64,000 nucleotides of DNA from NCBI RefSeq assembly GCF_900186465.1, contig NZ_LT891956.1, positions 219,626-283,625 on the forward strand, read 5' to 3'. This DNA comes from Centipeda felix. Its GTDB lineage: Bacteria; Bacillota; Negativicutes; Selenomonadales; Selenomonadaceae. The position numbers were made by a program, and so were the translations under genes. Below, one piece after another: positions 8,708-17,587 of the stretch (its first letter is position 1; each line of letters opens with the position of its first letter). Below the pieces are notes generated by a model that was not told where the DNA came from, ran no database searches, and was given only the letters and a program-made list of their open reading frames with translations.

Positions 8708-9941
8708 AGCTCTCAGAATCCCCCATCCACTCGTCGTCGAAGAGGGGGGCATCCTTGACGAGGGCAACGATTTCCTTGCGCGTTGCCTCGATCTGTTCGG
8801 GTGTGAGGACGGTCGAGAGCGGCTTTGCGAGCAGGGAGCCGATGTAGGCGATGTCCTCCTCGCGCATTCCTCGGGTCGTCGGGTTCGAGGTCGAGAGGCG
8901 CAGGGCGTGGAGGAAGAGTCCCGGATCCATCGTGGGCATGGTGTCGAGTTTGACGCGGATGCCCATCTGTCCGATGACCTTGACCGCCGTGCCGATGTCA
9001 ACGCCCGCCGCCGTGGAGGCGAGGACGAGGTGTGTGTCCGTGCCGCCGCAGAGGACGGACGCGCCGTGGTCGGCGAGGGTGCGCGCGAGCACCTGTGCGT
9101 TCTGCACGACCTGTTCGGCGTAGTTGCGGTAGCGCTCGCTGGCTGCCTCGCGCAGGACGACGCCGAGTGCGGCGAGGTGGTTCATGTGGAGTGCCTCATG
9201 CCCCGTGTTGATGACGGCGGCATCCATGCGCGAGGCGAGCTCCGCCTTCGTGAGGACGACGGCGCCGTCGGGCCCGCGCAGGGAGTCGCGCGTGGAGAAC
9301 GTGACGACATCGGCGAGGGGGACGGGCGAGGGGATGAGTTTGGATGCGACGAGGCCGACGCTCTGGCTGATGTCGACCCAGAGGTAGGCGTCCACGGTCT
9401 GTGCGATCTCATAGAGGATCTGGTAGTCGATCGTGCGCGGGAAGCTGACCGGGGAAAAGATGATGAGCCGCGGCTTTACGCGCTCTGCCTGCGCGCGCAC
9501 TGCTCCCCAGTCGATTTCCTGCGTGCCGGGCTCGATGCCGTAGTTCTCAAAGCAGTAGGAGAGTCCCGCGACGTGATCCTTTTTGCGCAGGTTGAGGGAG
9601 AGTACCATGTCGCCCTCTGCGAGGAGCGCCTGAAAGACGACGCGTGAGGCGGCGACGATGTTGCCGAGGCGGACGATGGCGTGGTCGCTGTGAAAGAGCT
9701 GCTTTGCACGGTCGCGCACGATGGCCTCGAGGTGGAGGCCGCCGGTCGGGGTCTCGTCGCTGCGGTCAAAGAAGCTGTTCGTGAGGATACTGCCCTCAAG
9801 ATACTTTGCGAACGGCGACATGGCGTTCATGTTCGGCATCAGCGAGAGTGTGTAGCGCTGGCGCTGGCGTTCTTCCTGCAGGAGGTTGTAGATCTCGGGG
9901 TCGAAGGCTTCGAGATGATGGACGACTTCTTCGCGTTTCAT
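8706..9941 (-). CDS. serine hydroxymethyltransferase homologue lacking the PLP lysine
   Basis: 411 residues, normal length for SHMT. The ATG at 9941 is chosen because AAGGAG is 8 bases upstream (a TTG at 9947 is too close). Clear SHMT landmarks are LVASKLIPSPVPLADVVT, LRGPDGAVV, and near the C-terminus LRLSTSNPTTRG. In SHMT the cofactor lysine lies in a THKTLRGPRGG motif. Here that site reads STRDSLRGPDGA, so Asp219 replaces lysine, and the HLTHG motif is also changed (DHVAGL). It should not form the usual PLP Schiff base, so glycine/serine interconversion is unlikely. It may be a non-catalytic or repurposed paralogue. The frame is intact over its whole length, which argues against simple decay. 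The stop codon overlaps a repeat-element end. Confidence 0.8.
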   Translation of the reverse strand: MKREEVVHHLEAFDPEIYNLLQEERQRQRYTLSLMPNMNAMSPFAKYLEGSILTNSFFDRSDETPTGGLHLEAIVRDRAKQLFHSDHAIVRLGNIVAASRVVFQALLAEGDMVLSLNLRKKDHVAGLSYCFENYGIEPGTQEIDWGAVRAQAERVKPRLIIFSPVSFPRTIDYQILYEIAQTVDAYLWVDISQSVGLVASKLIPSPVPLADVVTFSTRDSLRGPDGAVVLTKAELASRMDAAVINTGHEALHMNHLAALGVVLREAASERYRNYAEQVVQNAQVLARTLADHGASVLCGGTDTHLVLASTAAGVDIGTAVKVIGQMGIRVKLDTMPTMDPGLFLHALRLSTSNPTTRGMREEDIAYIGSLLAKPLSTVLTPEQIEATRKEIVALVKDAPLFDDEWMGDSES

Positions 9942-10135
9942 GGGCAATTCTCCTTAAAAATCGACAAAGAAAGGATACTGTTGACGTTTTCCATGCCCAC
10001 AGTATACCACAATATTTCCGTTTGGTCACCCACTTTTGACGTTTCTGAATATTGCTATCAGGGAGAGAGGGGGCTGCTATGCGCCCCTTCACTGTGCATA
10101 GCGCGCCCGATGGCGGAGCAGCACCCCGCCGCTCC

Positions 10136-10639
10136 TCAGTGCGGATGGACGACGGAGACGGCGCCATTGCTGCTGATGGCGCGGTATGTGCCGTCGCTGT
10201 AGACCTCGACGAACTCGTAGCCGCCGTGTGCGGCGAGCGAACGTGCGCCCTCCATGCCCTCGGGGAGGGGCTCGCCGCGCTTATAGTGCATGATGATGCC
10301 CCCGGTGATGTTGATGGTGTGCACCTCGTAGGGTGCGCCGAGAAAGCACTGCGCGACGATGCCGATGGGGATGGATGCGATGCTGACGATGTCGGGAAAC
10401 TCCGCGCGGATGGCGTCGACGATGGCGTCGCGCTCTGCCGCGCTCATGGTCGCGCCGCCCGCATCGAGCTTGTGGATGGCGTCGATGTACGCCTTGGAGC
10501 GCGGCTCTTTGAGACGGCGCGCGAGCTGCACGGCGTTTTCCTGCGCCTCTCTCTGCGTCTCTCGGGGGGCGGCGGTCAGGCTCAGGCGGCTTTCCTGCGT
10601 CTGTTCCGTCTGATTTCGGTGGAGTAGTGGTCGCGGCAT
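10136..10639 (-). CDS. unknown protein downstream of the AAA+ ATPase (167 aa)
   Basis: Not recognised. It starts 24 bp after the stop of the AAA+ ATPase gene, in the same direction; GGAACG-type purines precede the ATG at 10639. Residues 1-60 are polar and helical (TQREAQENAVQLARRLKE). Residues 95-165 look like a compact beta-rich domain (YEVHTINITGGIIMHYKRG; YEFVEVYSDGTYRAISSNG). No signal peptide or membrane segment. It is the last gene of the candidate operon 14765-10136, so a role as partner of the ATPase is inferred from position only. Confidence 0.65.
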   Translation of the reverse strand: MPRPLLHRNQTEQTQESRLSLTAAPRETQREAQENAVQLARRLKEPRSKAYIDAIHKLDAGGATMSAAERDAIVDAIRAEFPDIVSIASIPIGIVAQCFLGAPYEVHTINITGGIIMHYKRGEPLPEGMEGARSLAAHGGYEFVEVYSDGTYRAISSNGAVSVVHPH

Positions 10640-10663
10640 GTTCGTTCCTTTCTGTCGGGGGAG

Positions 10664-12238
10664 TTACACCAGTACCTTGCGCGTGCGCATCTCGGCGGAT
10701 TTTTTGAGCTCGGTCTCGCTGCCGATGGGGCGTCCGCTCGCGGGGACGGCACGCTCGCGTCCCCAGTCGCGGATGGCGGCGATTTTTTCCGGCGCGGTCG
10801 CGGAGAGCGGGACGACGTTTTCAAAGGCGCTGCGCAGGTTCTCTGCGCTCAGGCTGAACGCGGGGTTCGCGATGGCGCGGTAGGCGAGGTCGCGGACGGT
10901 GGACTCGAGATCCGCGCCCGTAAAGCCGTCGGTCATTGCGACGAGGGTGTCGGCGAATGCGCCCGCGAAGTCGAGCCCCAGATACTTTCGCATGTAGAGG
11001 TGCAGGATGTCGCGGCGCTCGTCGGCGGTCGGCAGGTCGATGAAGAAGAGCTCGTCGAACCGCCCGCGCCGCAGGAGCTCCGAGGGGAGCATGGAGACGT
11101 CGTTCGCCGTCGCGACGACGAAGACCGGCTTGCGGCACTCCTGCAGCCAGAAGAGGAACTGCCCGACCATGCGCGTGGAAACGCCGCCGTCGTTCGAGCT
11201 GCCCGCGCCCGAGAGTCCCTTTTCGATCTCGTCGATCCAGAGGATGCACGGCGCGACGTTCTCCGCCGTCTGAAGTGCGCTCTGCAGCTGCTGCTCGGTC
11301 TGCCCGACGTAGCTGCCTTGTACGGTCGCAAAGTCGAGGCGGTAGAGCGGGAGCTTCCAGCTGGCGGAGATCGCCTTGGCCGAGAGGGACTTGCCGCAGC
11401 CGGGCACGCCGACGAGCAGGATGCCGCGCGGGGACTTGAGTCCCTTTTCCCGCAGCAGGCTGCGTTTCTCCGCGGTAAAGAGGAGGCGTTTCTCGTCGAG
11501 CCAGTTCCGCAGTCCCGTGAGCCCGCCCACGTCGCGGACGCTCTCGTCGACGGTGATCTTCTCCAGTCCCGAGATGTCGGAAAAGAGGCGATCCTTCGCC
11601 GTGCGCACCTCGTCCATGTCCTCCCGCCGGATGGATTTTTTCGCGATGAGCGCCGCCATGACGTTCTCTGCCTCGATGGCGGTGACGCCGCAGAGGATGG
11701 AGGCCGCCTCGCGGATGTCGGCGTCCGTCCACTCGATCGTGATCTCGCCGCGGTAGTCGTCGATGTAGCCGCGCACGATCTGCTCCATCTCGTCCTCGTC
11801 GGGCAGCGGGAGCTCGAGACGCAGCCCGAGGCGCTGGAGGCGGTTCCAGATGGGGGAGGTGGTGAGCACGATGATCTGCCCGCCCGTCTCGTTCGCGAGG
11901 GTCACGAGGTCGAGGAGCTGCCGCGCGTCGTTCGTGTCGGTCGAGAGGTCGGGCGTCTCGGTCAGGACGAGGGTCGTGTTCGCGCGGTGCTTCATCTGCT
12001 CGCCGATGAAGTCGAGCGCGCCATAGACGGACTTGTCGTCGCTGAGCACCTTGTCCGTGGCGAGGTCGTAGACGCCCTTGGACAGGGTATGGATGCAAAA
12101 GGGTAGGGAGAGCTCCTCTGCGACCTCTTTGAGCAGTGTCAGCGCGCGGGCGCGCTCGACGGTGTGGAGCGTGATAAAGGGGATCCGTGCGATGCCGTAG
12201 CGCGCGAGCAGCTCCTTGCACGTCTGTCGTGCGGTCAT
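10664..12238 (-). CDS. AAA+ ATPase, Ycf46/Vps4-like
   Basis: 524 residues. The N-terminal 240 residues resemble the degenerate ATPase-like half of Ycf46 proteins. The C-terminal AAA+ module has Walker A GVPGCGKS (277-284), Walker B ILWIDEIE (332-339), sensor-1 VATAND (375-380), an arginine-finger region RRGRFDE (390-396), and the lid motif [12 protein letters not shown]+ proteins of this kind use ATP hydrolysis to remodel or thread protein substrates. The ATG at 12238 overlaps the stop of the preceding gene by four bases (ATGA), so the two are translationally coupled. The target is unknown; the nearby membrane protein and two small genes are candidates. Confidence 0.85.
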   Translation of the reverse strand: MTARQTCKELLARYGIARIPFITLHTVERARALTLLKEVAEELSLPFCIHTLSKGVYDLATDKVLSDDKSVYGALDFIGEQMKHRANTTLVLTETPDLSTDTNDARQLLDLVTLANETGGQIIVLTTSPIWNRLQRLGLRLELPLPDEDEMEQIVRGYIDDYRGEITIEWTDADIREAASILCGVTAIEAENVMAALIAKKSIRREDMDEVRTAKDRLFSDISGLEKITVDESVRDVGGLTGLRNWLDEKRLLFTAEKRSLLREKGLKSPRGILLVGVPGCGKSLSAKAISASWKLPLYRLDFATVQGSYVGQTEQQLQSALQTAENVAPCILWIDEIEKGLSGAGSSNDGGVSTRMVGQFLFWLQECRKPVFVVATANDVSMLPSELLRRGRFDELFFIDLPTADERRDILHLYMRKYLGLDFAGAFADTLVAMTDGFTGADLESTVRDLAYRAIANPAFSLSAENLRSAFENVVPLSATAPEKIAAIRDWGRERAVPASGRPIGSETELKKSAEMRTRKVLV

Positions 12239-12810
12239 GAGAACGCCTCCGTTTCCAGTACGTTTACCCTGTGGCTGCGCACGAGCGCGCTCATGCGCCC
12301 CGTGCGGTCTGTCTTTGCGGAGGCCTCAAGGGACTCCTGCGTGCGGTCGGCCGCCGTCTGTACGGCAGCGATGGTCTCTTTGCGCGTCGCGGCGGGGAGG
12401 GCGGGGAGATCGGCCGCCGCATAGAGCGTGCGAAATCTGCGCCGCTGGGCGAGGAGTGCCGCGATGGTATCCTGCTCGGCGGATGCGCGCGCGAGGTCGC
12501 GCGAAAATGTGTCGCCGTCCTTCTGGATGCGCGTGTTCAGGGCATCGAGCAGCCGCTGGGTGAACCGCTCGGCGACTCCCGACTGCCACACGAGCGTCCC
12601 CGCGCGCATGGCGTGCACTGCCTCCTCGTCCGCCGTCCCCGCAGCGAATGTCGTTAGGAGCGCCGCCCACTGGGCGTAGGTGCGCGGCGGGGCGATCATG
12701 CGCGTCTCCTGCGCACGGGCGCGGTCGGCGGCTTGTGCGGCGGGGGTTGCTGCGCCGTGCGCTGCCGCATCGCTTGTGGGGATCGCAGCAAACGGATGTT
12801 GCTCGTTCAT
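12235..12810 (-). CDS. unknown helical protein coupled to the AAA+ ATPase (191 aa)
   Basis: Not recognised. The ATG at 12810 has AGGAGG seven bases upstream. Residues 1-45 are alanine-rich and low-complexity (AAHGAATPAAQAADRARAQ). The remainder is predicted to be alpha-helical, with a charged repeat-free helix (ALNTRIQKDGDTFSRDLA) and an Arg-rich stretch (LLAQRRRFRTL). No export signal. Its stop overlaps the ATPase start, a usual sign of stoichiometric partners. Confidence 0.65.
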   Translation of the reverse strand: MNEQHPFAAIPTSDAAAHGAATPAAQAADRARAQETRMIAPPRTYAQWAALLTTFAAGTADEEAVHAMRAGTLVWQSGVAERFTQRLLDALNTRIQKDGDTFSRDLARASAEQDTIAALLAQRRRFRTLYAAADLPALPAATRKETIAAVQTAADRTQESLEASAKTDRTGRMSALVRSHRVNVLETEAFS

Positions 12811-12864
12811 CGTAGGCCTCCTATATCTATATCCTCGGCGAGACACCTGCGGGCGCTGATCTAT

Positions 12865-13031
12865 AGGGAAGCACTGATAAATTCGGCACAACCATCTTGA
12901 CGCATCTTTTTCGCCCGCTTTTCGTTAGCAAATCCTCCACATAGCTCTTGCTATGCGTCCGGTTTGCTGCCTCAATCGGACAAAAAATCTACACCAATCT
13001 GGCAGACCTCATTTTATCAGTGATTCCCTAG
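12865..13031 (-). repeat. dispersed inverted-repeat element, full length, inside the AAA+ cluster
   Basis: Starts AGGGAAGCACTGATAAATTC and ends CATTTTATCAGTGATTCCCT. Very close to the copy at 6422-6586 across its whole length, including CATCTTGACGCATCTTTTT and CAATCTGGCAGACC. It separates the membrane-protein gene from the rest of the cluster. Confidence 0.8.
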
Positions 13032-13049
13032 CCCGTTCATTGTTGCCTC

Positions 13050-14765
13050 CTATATCTGCATCCTGCGGCCGCCCTCGCGGACGGTGCGGAAGGCGGAAAC
13101 GTCCAGTGCCGTGAGGTAATCCAGCGTCTTTTGGCTCTCGGCGTCGAGCGCGCGGTATGCCTCGCGGTAGTCCACGACCTCGGCGAGGAGGCCGCGCACG
13201 ATCTCCGCCCCTGTTTTGCCCTGCTCGGCAAAGTGCTCCTGCAGCTCCTCGCGCTGCGTTTCGAGGGCGCGCTTTGCGCTGCGGTAGTTCAGGTAGATGA
13301 GCACGCCGATGACCGCGCCGATGACGAGCCCGACCGCACCGCCGAGATAGAACCCGAGGACGATGGGGACGATGCCCGCCCACTTGCAGAGCTCCTGCTT
13401 CCCGGTCAGACGCAGCTTTGCCAGCTCGCGGTCGCGCATGGCGTCGTTCCACGCGGCGAACTGCCGCAGGAGCTCCTCCTCGTTCTCGCCGTTTTCCGTC
13501 TCCCCCTCGAACTCTCCGATGCGCAGCGCAATGCTGTGCGGCACGGCGGCGCGGTTCTCCGCGATGTGGTCGCGATAGGCGGAGAGCATCCAGTCCTTGG
13601 ATATGGCGAGCGCCATCTTCTGCGTCGCGACGCTCGCCTGCGCCTCCTTCGGGTTCATGGCGGCGTCGGTCAGGAGCTGCATAAAGTCGCGCCGCTCCTC
13701 GAACGCCTCCTGTTTGAGCTGCATTTCCTTCTTTGCGCGCGTCTCGTCGCCGCCCTCATCCGCGACGAGCTGCTCGAACGTCACCGCTTCGCGCAGGGGC
13801 TGCTCCGCCGCGTCGAAATCCGTCACGAGGCTCGTGAGGACGCGGTCGAGCTCCTGCACCAGCGTGCGCATGGGCGGGTTCTGCATGACGATTTGCTGGA
13901 CGTGCGCGTAAAATTTGCCGTGCAGCTCCGCGCCGGCGAGTGTGGACTTCAGATCGGCGACGGTCGGGCTGTGCTCCTCGAGATAGGGATAGTGGAACGC
14001 GGCGGGCGTCTCGGGCTGCATGAGGGAGAGTGCTTCCTTCCAGCGGCCCTCCTGCGCCTCGACAAAGCCCGGCTGCTCGGAGAGGCGGGCGAGCCATGCG
14101 TCGAGCTGCTGCGCAATCAGCCCCTCCGTGTCCACGCCTAGGAGCCCGCTCGCATACGCATCGACGATGAGGATCGCCTTGCGGTCGAGTGCCGTCTCAT
14201 CCTGACGCATGAGATAGTGCTGCGCCCAGTGCAGGGCAGGGGCACCGCGTCCCGCACGGCGGCAGACGAGGGCAAAGAAGAGCGCCGTCTTCTCCTCGTC
14301 ACGGCGCAGTGCCTCGCGGAGCGCACGCACGGCGATCTCCTCGTGGTCGCTGATCCAGGCGGAGAGGGCGACAAGCGCGGGCGCGAGCCAGTACTCGGGT
14401 GCGCGCAGCATCAGCTCCTCGCCTGCCGCGCGCACCGTCTCCTGCCGCACGATGGCGAGATCGTTCGCCTGCAGGATGCCTTTCGTCGTGCGGCGGATCT
14501 CGGCGTAGTGCCCGTACTTTTGCTCGAGCTCCTGCCGCAGCTTGACGAGACGAGTCTCCGCGAGCTGGGCGCGCGCGGTGAGGCGGTGCGCCTGCACGAA
14601 GGCGTGGAAATCCGCCGTCAGCGCATCGAAATCCTGCTGCAGCGCGTCGACATTCTTGCCGACGGTGATGACGTTGGAATTGGTTGTGTCGATGTACTCA
14701 CCGAGCTCCCGCAGACAGTTCCATATCCCGGAAAGATCCGCCTGCGCAATAATGCGGTCAGCCAT
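13050..14765 (-). CDS. large unknown protein with one hydrophobic hairpin (571 aa)
   Basis: Not recognised. The ATG at 14765 (MADRIIAQADLSGIW) has GGAGGGTACTGC upstream. Residues 1-100 include coiled-coil-like helices (RLVKLRQELEQKYGHYAEI). Residues 130-260 have the composition of helical repeats. Residues near 460-495 are strongly hydrophobic (WAGIVPIVLGFYLGGAVGLV and on), enough for one or two membrane passes, and a further helical tail follows (ALETQREELQEHFAEQ). It probably sits on the inner membrane with most of its mass in the cytoplasm. It is the first gene of the AAA+ cluster and reads in the same direction. Confidence 0.65.
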   Translation of the reverse strand: MADRIIAQADLSGIWNCLRELGEYIDTTNSNVITVGKNVDALQQDFDALTADFHAFVQAHRLTARAQLAETRLVKLRQELEQKYGHYAEIRRTTKGILQANDLAIVRQETVRAAGEELMLRAPEYWLAPALVALSAWISDHEEIAVRALREALRRDEEKTALFFALVCRRAGRGAPALHWAQHYLMRQDETALDRKAILIVDAYASGLLGVDTEGLIAQQLDAWLARLSEQPGFVEAQEGRWKEALSLMQPETPAAFHYPYLEEHSPTVADLKSTLAGAELHGKFYAHVQQIVMQNPPMRTLVQELDRVLTSLVTDFDAAEQPLREAVTFEQLVADEGGDETRAKKEMQLKQEAFEERRDFMQLLTDAAMNPKEAQASVATQKMALAISKDWMLSAYRDHIAENRAAVPHSIALRIGEFEGETENGENEEELLRQFAAWNDAMRDRELAKLRLTGKQELCKWAGIVPIVLGFYLGGAVGLVIGAVIGVLIYLNYRSAKRALETQREELQEHFAEQGKTGAEIVRGLLAEVVDYREAYRALDAESQKTLDYLTALDVSAFRTVREGGRRMQI

Positions 14766-14944
14766 GCAGTACCCTCCTGTTCAGCGATGCATCATATAAT
14801 TTGATTCTCATTATATCATATTGCGAAAAGCGTGAAAAGCCTGTGTATGTGCGAATGAATCCGCAGCAGATCGAACGCTGAACCGTGCACCTGACGAGGC
14901 TGGACGGGATCGCGGCGTACGCGAATGAAATCTGTGAAAAATAA
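14766..14944. other. intergenic, no gene seen
   Basis: Between divergent genes. The first 50 bp are AT-rich and probably contain the promoter of the 571-aa gene. The remainder has no open frame of note. Confidence 0.4.
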
Positions 14945-14973
14945 TTGACACTGCGATATGCCTACGGTATACT
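14945..14973 (+). promoter_or_regulatory. sigma-A promoter for the riboswitch-controlled receptor
   Basis: TTGACA (14945-14950), 17-bp spacer, TATACT (14968-14973), with the riboswitch starting about 19 bases later. Confidence 0.75.
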
Positions 14974-14991
14974 ACGATAGCAAATATAAAT

Positions 14992-15146
14992 AAGCAGGTT
15001 CGGTGCCCCTCGGGGCGTAACAGGGAAATTGGTGCAATGCCGATGCGGTCCCGCCGCCGTAATGCTGAGAATGCCCTATGATGTCACTGGGAAACCGGGA
15101 AGGCAGGGCAACGATGAAGCAGAGCCGGAAGACCTACCGAATCTCG
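14992..15146 (+). promoter_or_regulatory. cobalamin (B12) riboswitch
   Basis: Contains the class-typical elements in order: AGCAGGTTCGGTGCCCC, AACAGGGAAATTGGTG, GCGGTCCCGCCGCCGTAA, a variable arm, ACTGGGAAACCGGGAAGG, and the B12 box near 15125-15140 (AGCCGGAAGACCTACC). It lies in the leader of the TonB-dependent receptor and is followed by intrinsic terminators. It is therefore expected to cut expression by transcription termination when adenosylcobalamin is plentiful. Confidence 0.93.
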
Positions 15147-15181
15147 TACGCCGGTGCGCCCTTGGTGCGCGCCACTGCATC

Positions 15182-15250
15182 CTGCGATGGACAGGACGGC
15201 AGGCTTTTTTCGTGTGAAAATGCAGCCGTCCCTGCCGGGACGGTTTTTTG
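15182..15250 (+). terminator. riboswitch expression platform: tandem terminators
   Basis: The clear terminator is CCGTCCC-TGCC-GGGACGG followed by TTTTTT (15227-15250). A weaker hairpin ahead of it (CCTGC at 15182 pairing with GCAGG, then CTTTTTT) may act as a first stop or as part of the antiterminator exchange. Confidence 0.75.
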
Positions 15251-15293
15251 CGGGCGTACAGCGGATGTATGTGTATGGTATGGAGGAACAGCA

Positions 15294-17480
15294 ATGACAA
15301 AACGGAATTTGGCACTTGCGGTCGCATTGGCGACACTGAGCGCAGCATGGACGGTGCCGGCAGCGGCGCAGGAGGGCGCGGCGGACGTGCACGCATCACC
15401 AGATGAACATACCCTTGGCGAAACCGTTGTGACGGCGACTCGTATCGCAGAGTCACGCATGAAAATCCCTGCTAACGTGACGGTCATCACCGCGAAGGAT
15501 CTTGAAAAAAGGCATGCGTTTAGTCTGCGCGATGCCCTGACACGTGAGGCGGGCATTTACGTTGCACCAACAGCCGAAGTCAAGGATGGTGTCATGCTAC
15601 GCGGATTTTCGGGCGCAGATATCCTCGTCATGTATAATGGGCAGATGCTGAACACTGCCTTTGACGGAGGTGTCAATTGGGACTCCATCCCACTGACCAA
15701 TATTGATCGCATTGAGATCGTGCGTGGCGCCGGATCGTCGCTCTATGGTGGACATGCCGTCGCGGGCATCATCAATATCATCACGAAGAAGCCGACTGCA
15801 TCAGAGGCGACAAAACCTCAGATCCATGGACAGGTCGATCTTCAGAGAGGCAGCAACAATACATGGCAGCGCGGACTTCAGGTCACAGGTGGTGATAAGA
15901 ATATTTCCTTCCGCGTCGGCTATGAGAAGCGTACGTCGGACGGGTGGGTCGGTCATGCCGTAACGGCGGAGGAAGACAGTGGAAGTTATACGCCCGATGC
16001 GACCGGTTCCTTCAGGAGGCTGTCTGATGGCGACTATATTATAGGCAGCCGTGGGGCAAAGAAGAAGGACAGTGAGAATACCTTCGTCGATCTGAACTAT
16101 GCGTTTGACAAGAACCGCTCACTTGGCTACACCTATCTGCATGCCTCGTATCAGTACTCCTATCATGATCCCATCACCTATTTCAGGGATGCCGCCGGGC
16201 TCCCTGTTTTCTCAGGCACTGTCCTTCTGCCAAACGGAAACTATATCAGTGCTTCGCCCGATGATTTTCTTGGCTACTATGGCCAGCGGGAGCAGGATAT
16301 TCACAAACTGCGCTATGAGGATACAAAGAACGGTTTCAAGGCAGGAATTGGCTACAGCAATACTTGGAAGGATGGATACTCCAGTGCTGATGGAGCAACG
16401 GATATTGACTGGACGGGTGCCGGCGACCGTGCGGAGTATCCGGCCAAGAACTATAATGCGGATCTGCAGAAAAAGTGGACGCTTGGCAACAATACACTGC
16501 TTGCCGGATTCTCGTGGATGAAGGATAAAATGCGCTATCGCAGATTCGATCTCCTCCATTGGAAGGATTGGGGCTCGACCTATGGCGCACCGTATCAGCA
16601 GAGCGGCGGTTCTGTGATGTCGTCGGCACTCTTTTTGCAGGATGAGCTGGCACTGGATGCACGCTGGAAACTTCAGCTCGGTATACGCTATGACCGCTTC
16701 GACAAGAAGGACGGGTACTCCTACATTGGAGCCGCACGCAGGGACTACGAGGACACATCGTTCCATGCGTGGAGTCCGAAGTTTGCCGTTAGCTATGAGC
16801 CGCAAAAGGATACAATGCTCTATGTAAGCTATGGAAAATCCTTTAATCCCCCGTCGATCTATCGGCTCTATCGCCGTGCGGGAAACAGTGCGAGCTCTAT
16901 CCAGGCGAACCCGGATCTGACCCCGGAGATCTCCCGTACACTTGAGCTGGGAGTCAAGCAGAAGATCGGTAGGAATACCTCCTATGGACTGACGCTGTTC
17001 CGCGTGGACACGGAGGACAAGATTGCGATTGCAAAGAGGAATAACGTGCGTGCCTACTATAATCTGAACGAAGCGATGGTCAAGGGGGCGGAGTTTGAAC
17101 TGAAACACCGTTTTCATCGTGACTGGCGTGCGTATTTTAACTATACCTTTGAGTCCGGTGAGTATACGAGTGGCGGCAAGACCGAGCGTGACTGGGATCT
17201 GCCAAAACACATGATGCGGTTTGGTATCGAATATAATCGTAATAAATTTAACGGCGTACTCGATGCCCAGTACATTGCCGCGCGTCAGGGCGCGGACAGC
17301 GTTACGGGAGAGTATGGCTCGGAAGACAGTTACTTCGTGACCAATTTGTATCTCAATTACAAGCTCAATGAGAACGTTAAAATGCAGTTCGGCATTGAGA
17401 ACCTCTTTAACCGCAAATACTATGCAGGTGAAGCGGCAAACGAGAGAACCTACACCTTTGGTACAACATATTCGTTCTAG
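15294..17480 (+). CDS. btuB: TonB-dependent outer-membrane receptor, probably for cobalamin (BtuB-like)
   Basis: 728 residues. The ATG at 15294 is used, with GGAGG seven bases upstream; longer readings would start inside the riboswitch. Signal peptide residues 1-25 (LALAVALATLSAAWTVPAAA). A TonB-box-like segment GETVVTATR follows, then the plug domain (NVTVITAKDLEKRHAFSLRD, MLRGFSGADILV, IEIVRGAGSSLYGGHAVAGI). The beta-barrel ends with an aromatic C-terminal strand (ERTYTFGTTYSF). The family moves large substrates across the outer membrane using TonB energy. Cobalamin or a corrinoid is inferred from the riboswitch. No btuFCD or tonB genes are adjacent, so those partners must be elsewhere. Confidence 0.9.
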   Translation: MTKRNLALAVALATLSAAWTVPAAAQEGAADVHASPDEHTLGETVVTATRIAESRMKIPANVTVITAKDLEKRHAFSLRDALTREAGIYVAPTAEVKDGVMLRGFSGADILVMYNGQMLNTAFDGGVNWDSIPLTNIDRIEIVRGAGSSLYGGHAVAGIINIITKKPTASEATKPQIHGQVDLQRGSNNTWQRGLQVTGGDKNISFRVGYEKRTSDGWVGHAVTAEEDSGSYTPDATGSFRRLSDGDYIIGSRGAKKKDSENTFVDLNYAFDKNRSLGYTYLHASYQYSYHDPITYFRDAAGLPVFSGTVLLPNGNYISASPDDFLGYYGQREQDIHKLRYEDTKNGFKAGIGYSNTWKDGYSSADGATDIDWTGAGDRAEYPAKNYNADLQKKWTLGNNTLLAGFSWMKDKMRYRRFDLLHWKDWGSTYGAPYQQSGGSVMSSALFLQDELALDARWKLQLGIRYDRFDKKDGYSYIGAARRDYEDTSFHAWSPKFAVSYEPQKDTMLYVSYGKSFNPPSIYRLYRRAGNSASSIQANPDLTPEISRTLELGVKQKIGRNTSYGLTLFRVDTEDKIAIAKRNNVRAYYNLNEAMVKGAEFELKHRFHRDWRAYFNYTFESGEYTSGGKTERDWDLPKHMMRFGIEYNRNKFNGVLDAQYIAARQGADSVTGEYGSEDSYFVTNLYLNYKLNENVKMQFGIENLFNRKYYAGEAANERTYTFGTTYSF

Positions 17481-17525
17481 ATTTTTAAGGAATTGCGCCT
17501 GTTGAAGGATGAATAGAGGAACATA

Positions 17526-17572
17526 GAAAAAGCTGCTGCACGAGGAGATACTTCGTGCGGCAGCTTTTTCTA
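17526..17572. terminator. bidirectional terminator between receptor and SLC13 gene
   Basis: GAAAAAGCTGCTGCACGAGG, loop, then CTTCGTGCGGCAGCTTTTTC. A long stem with A and T tracts on the two sides serves both convergent genes. Confidence 0.85.
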
Positions 17573-17587
17573 TGCAATTTTGGCGTG

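Noticed and set aside
10821-12221. 466-codon ORF and a 368-codon opposite-strand ORF over the AAA+ gene
   Set aside because: Both are shadows of the ATPase frame, which carries Walker A and B and couples to its neighbour.
15078-15293. Upstream extension of the TonB receptor frame to 15078
   Set aside because: It would put the start inside the cobalamin riboswitch; the ATG at 15294 has a ribosome site and begins a signal peptide.
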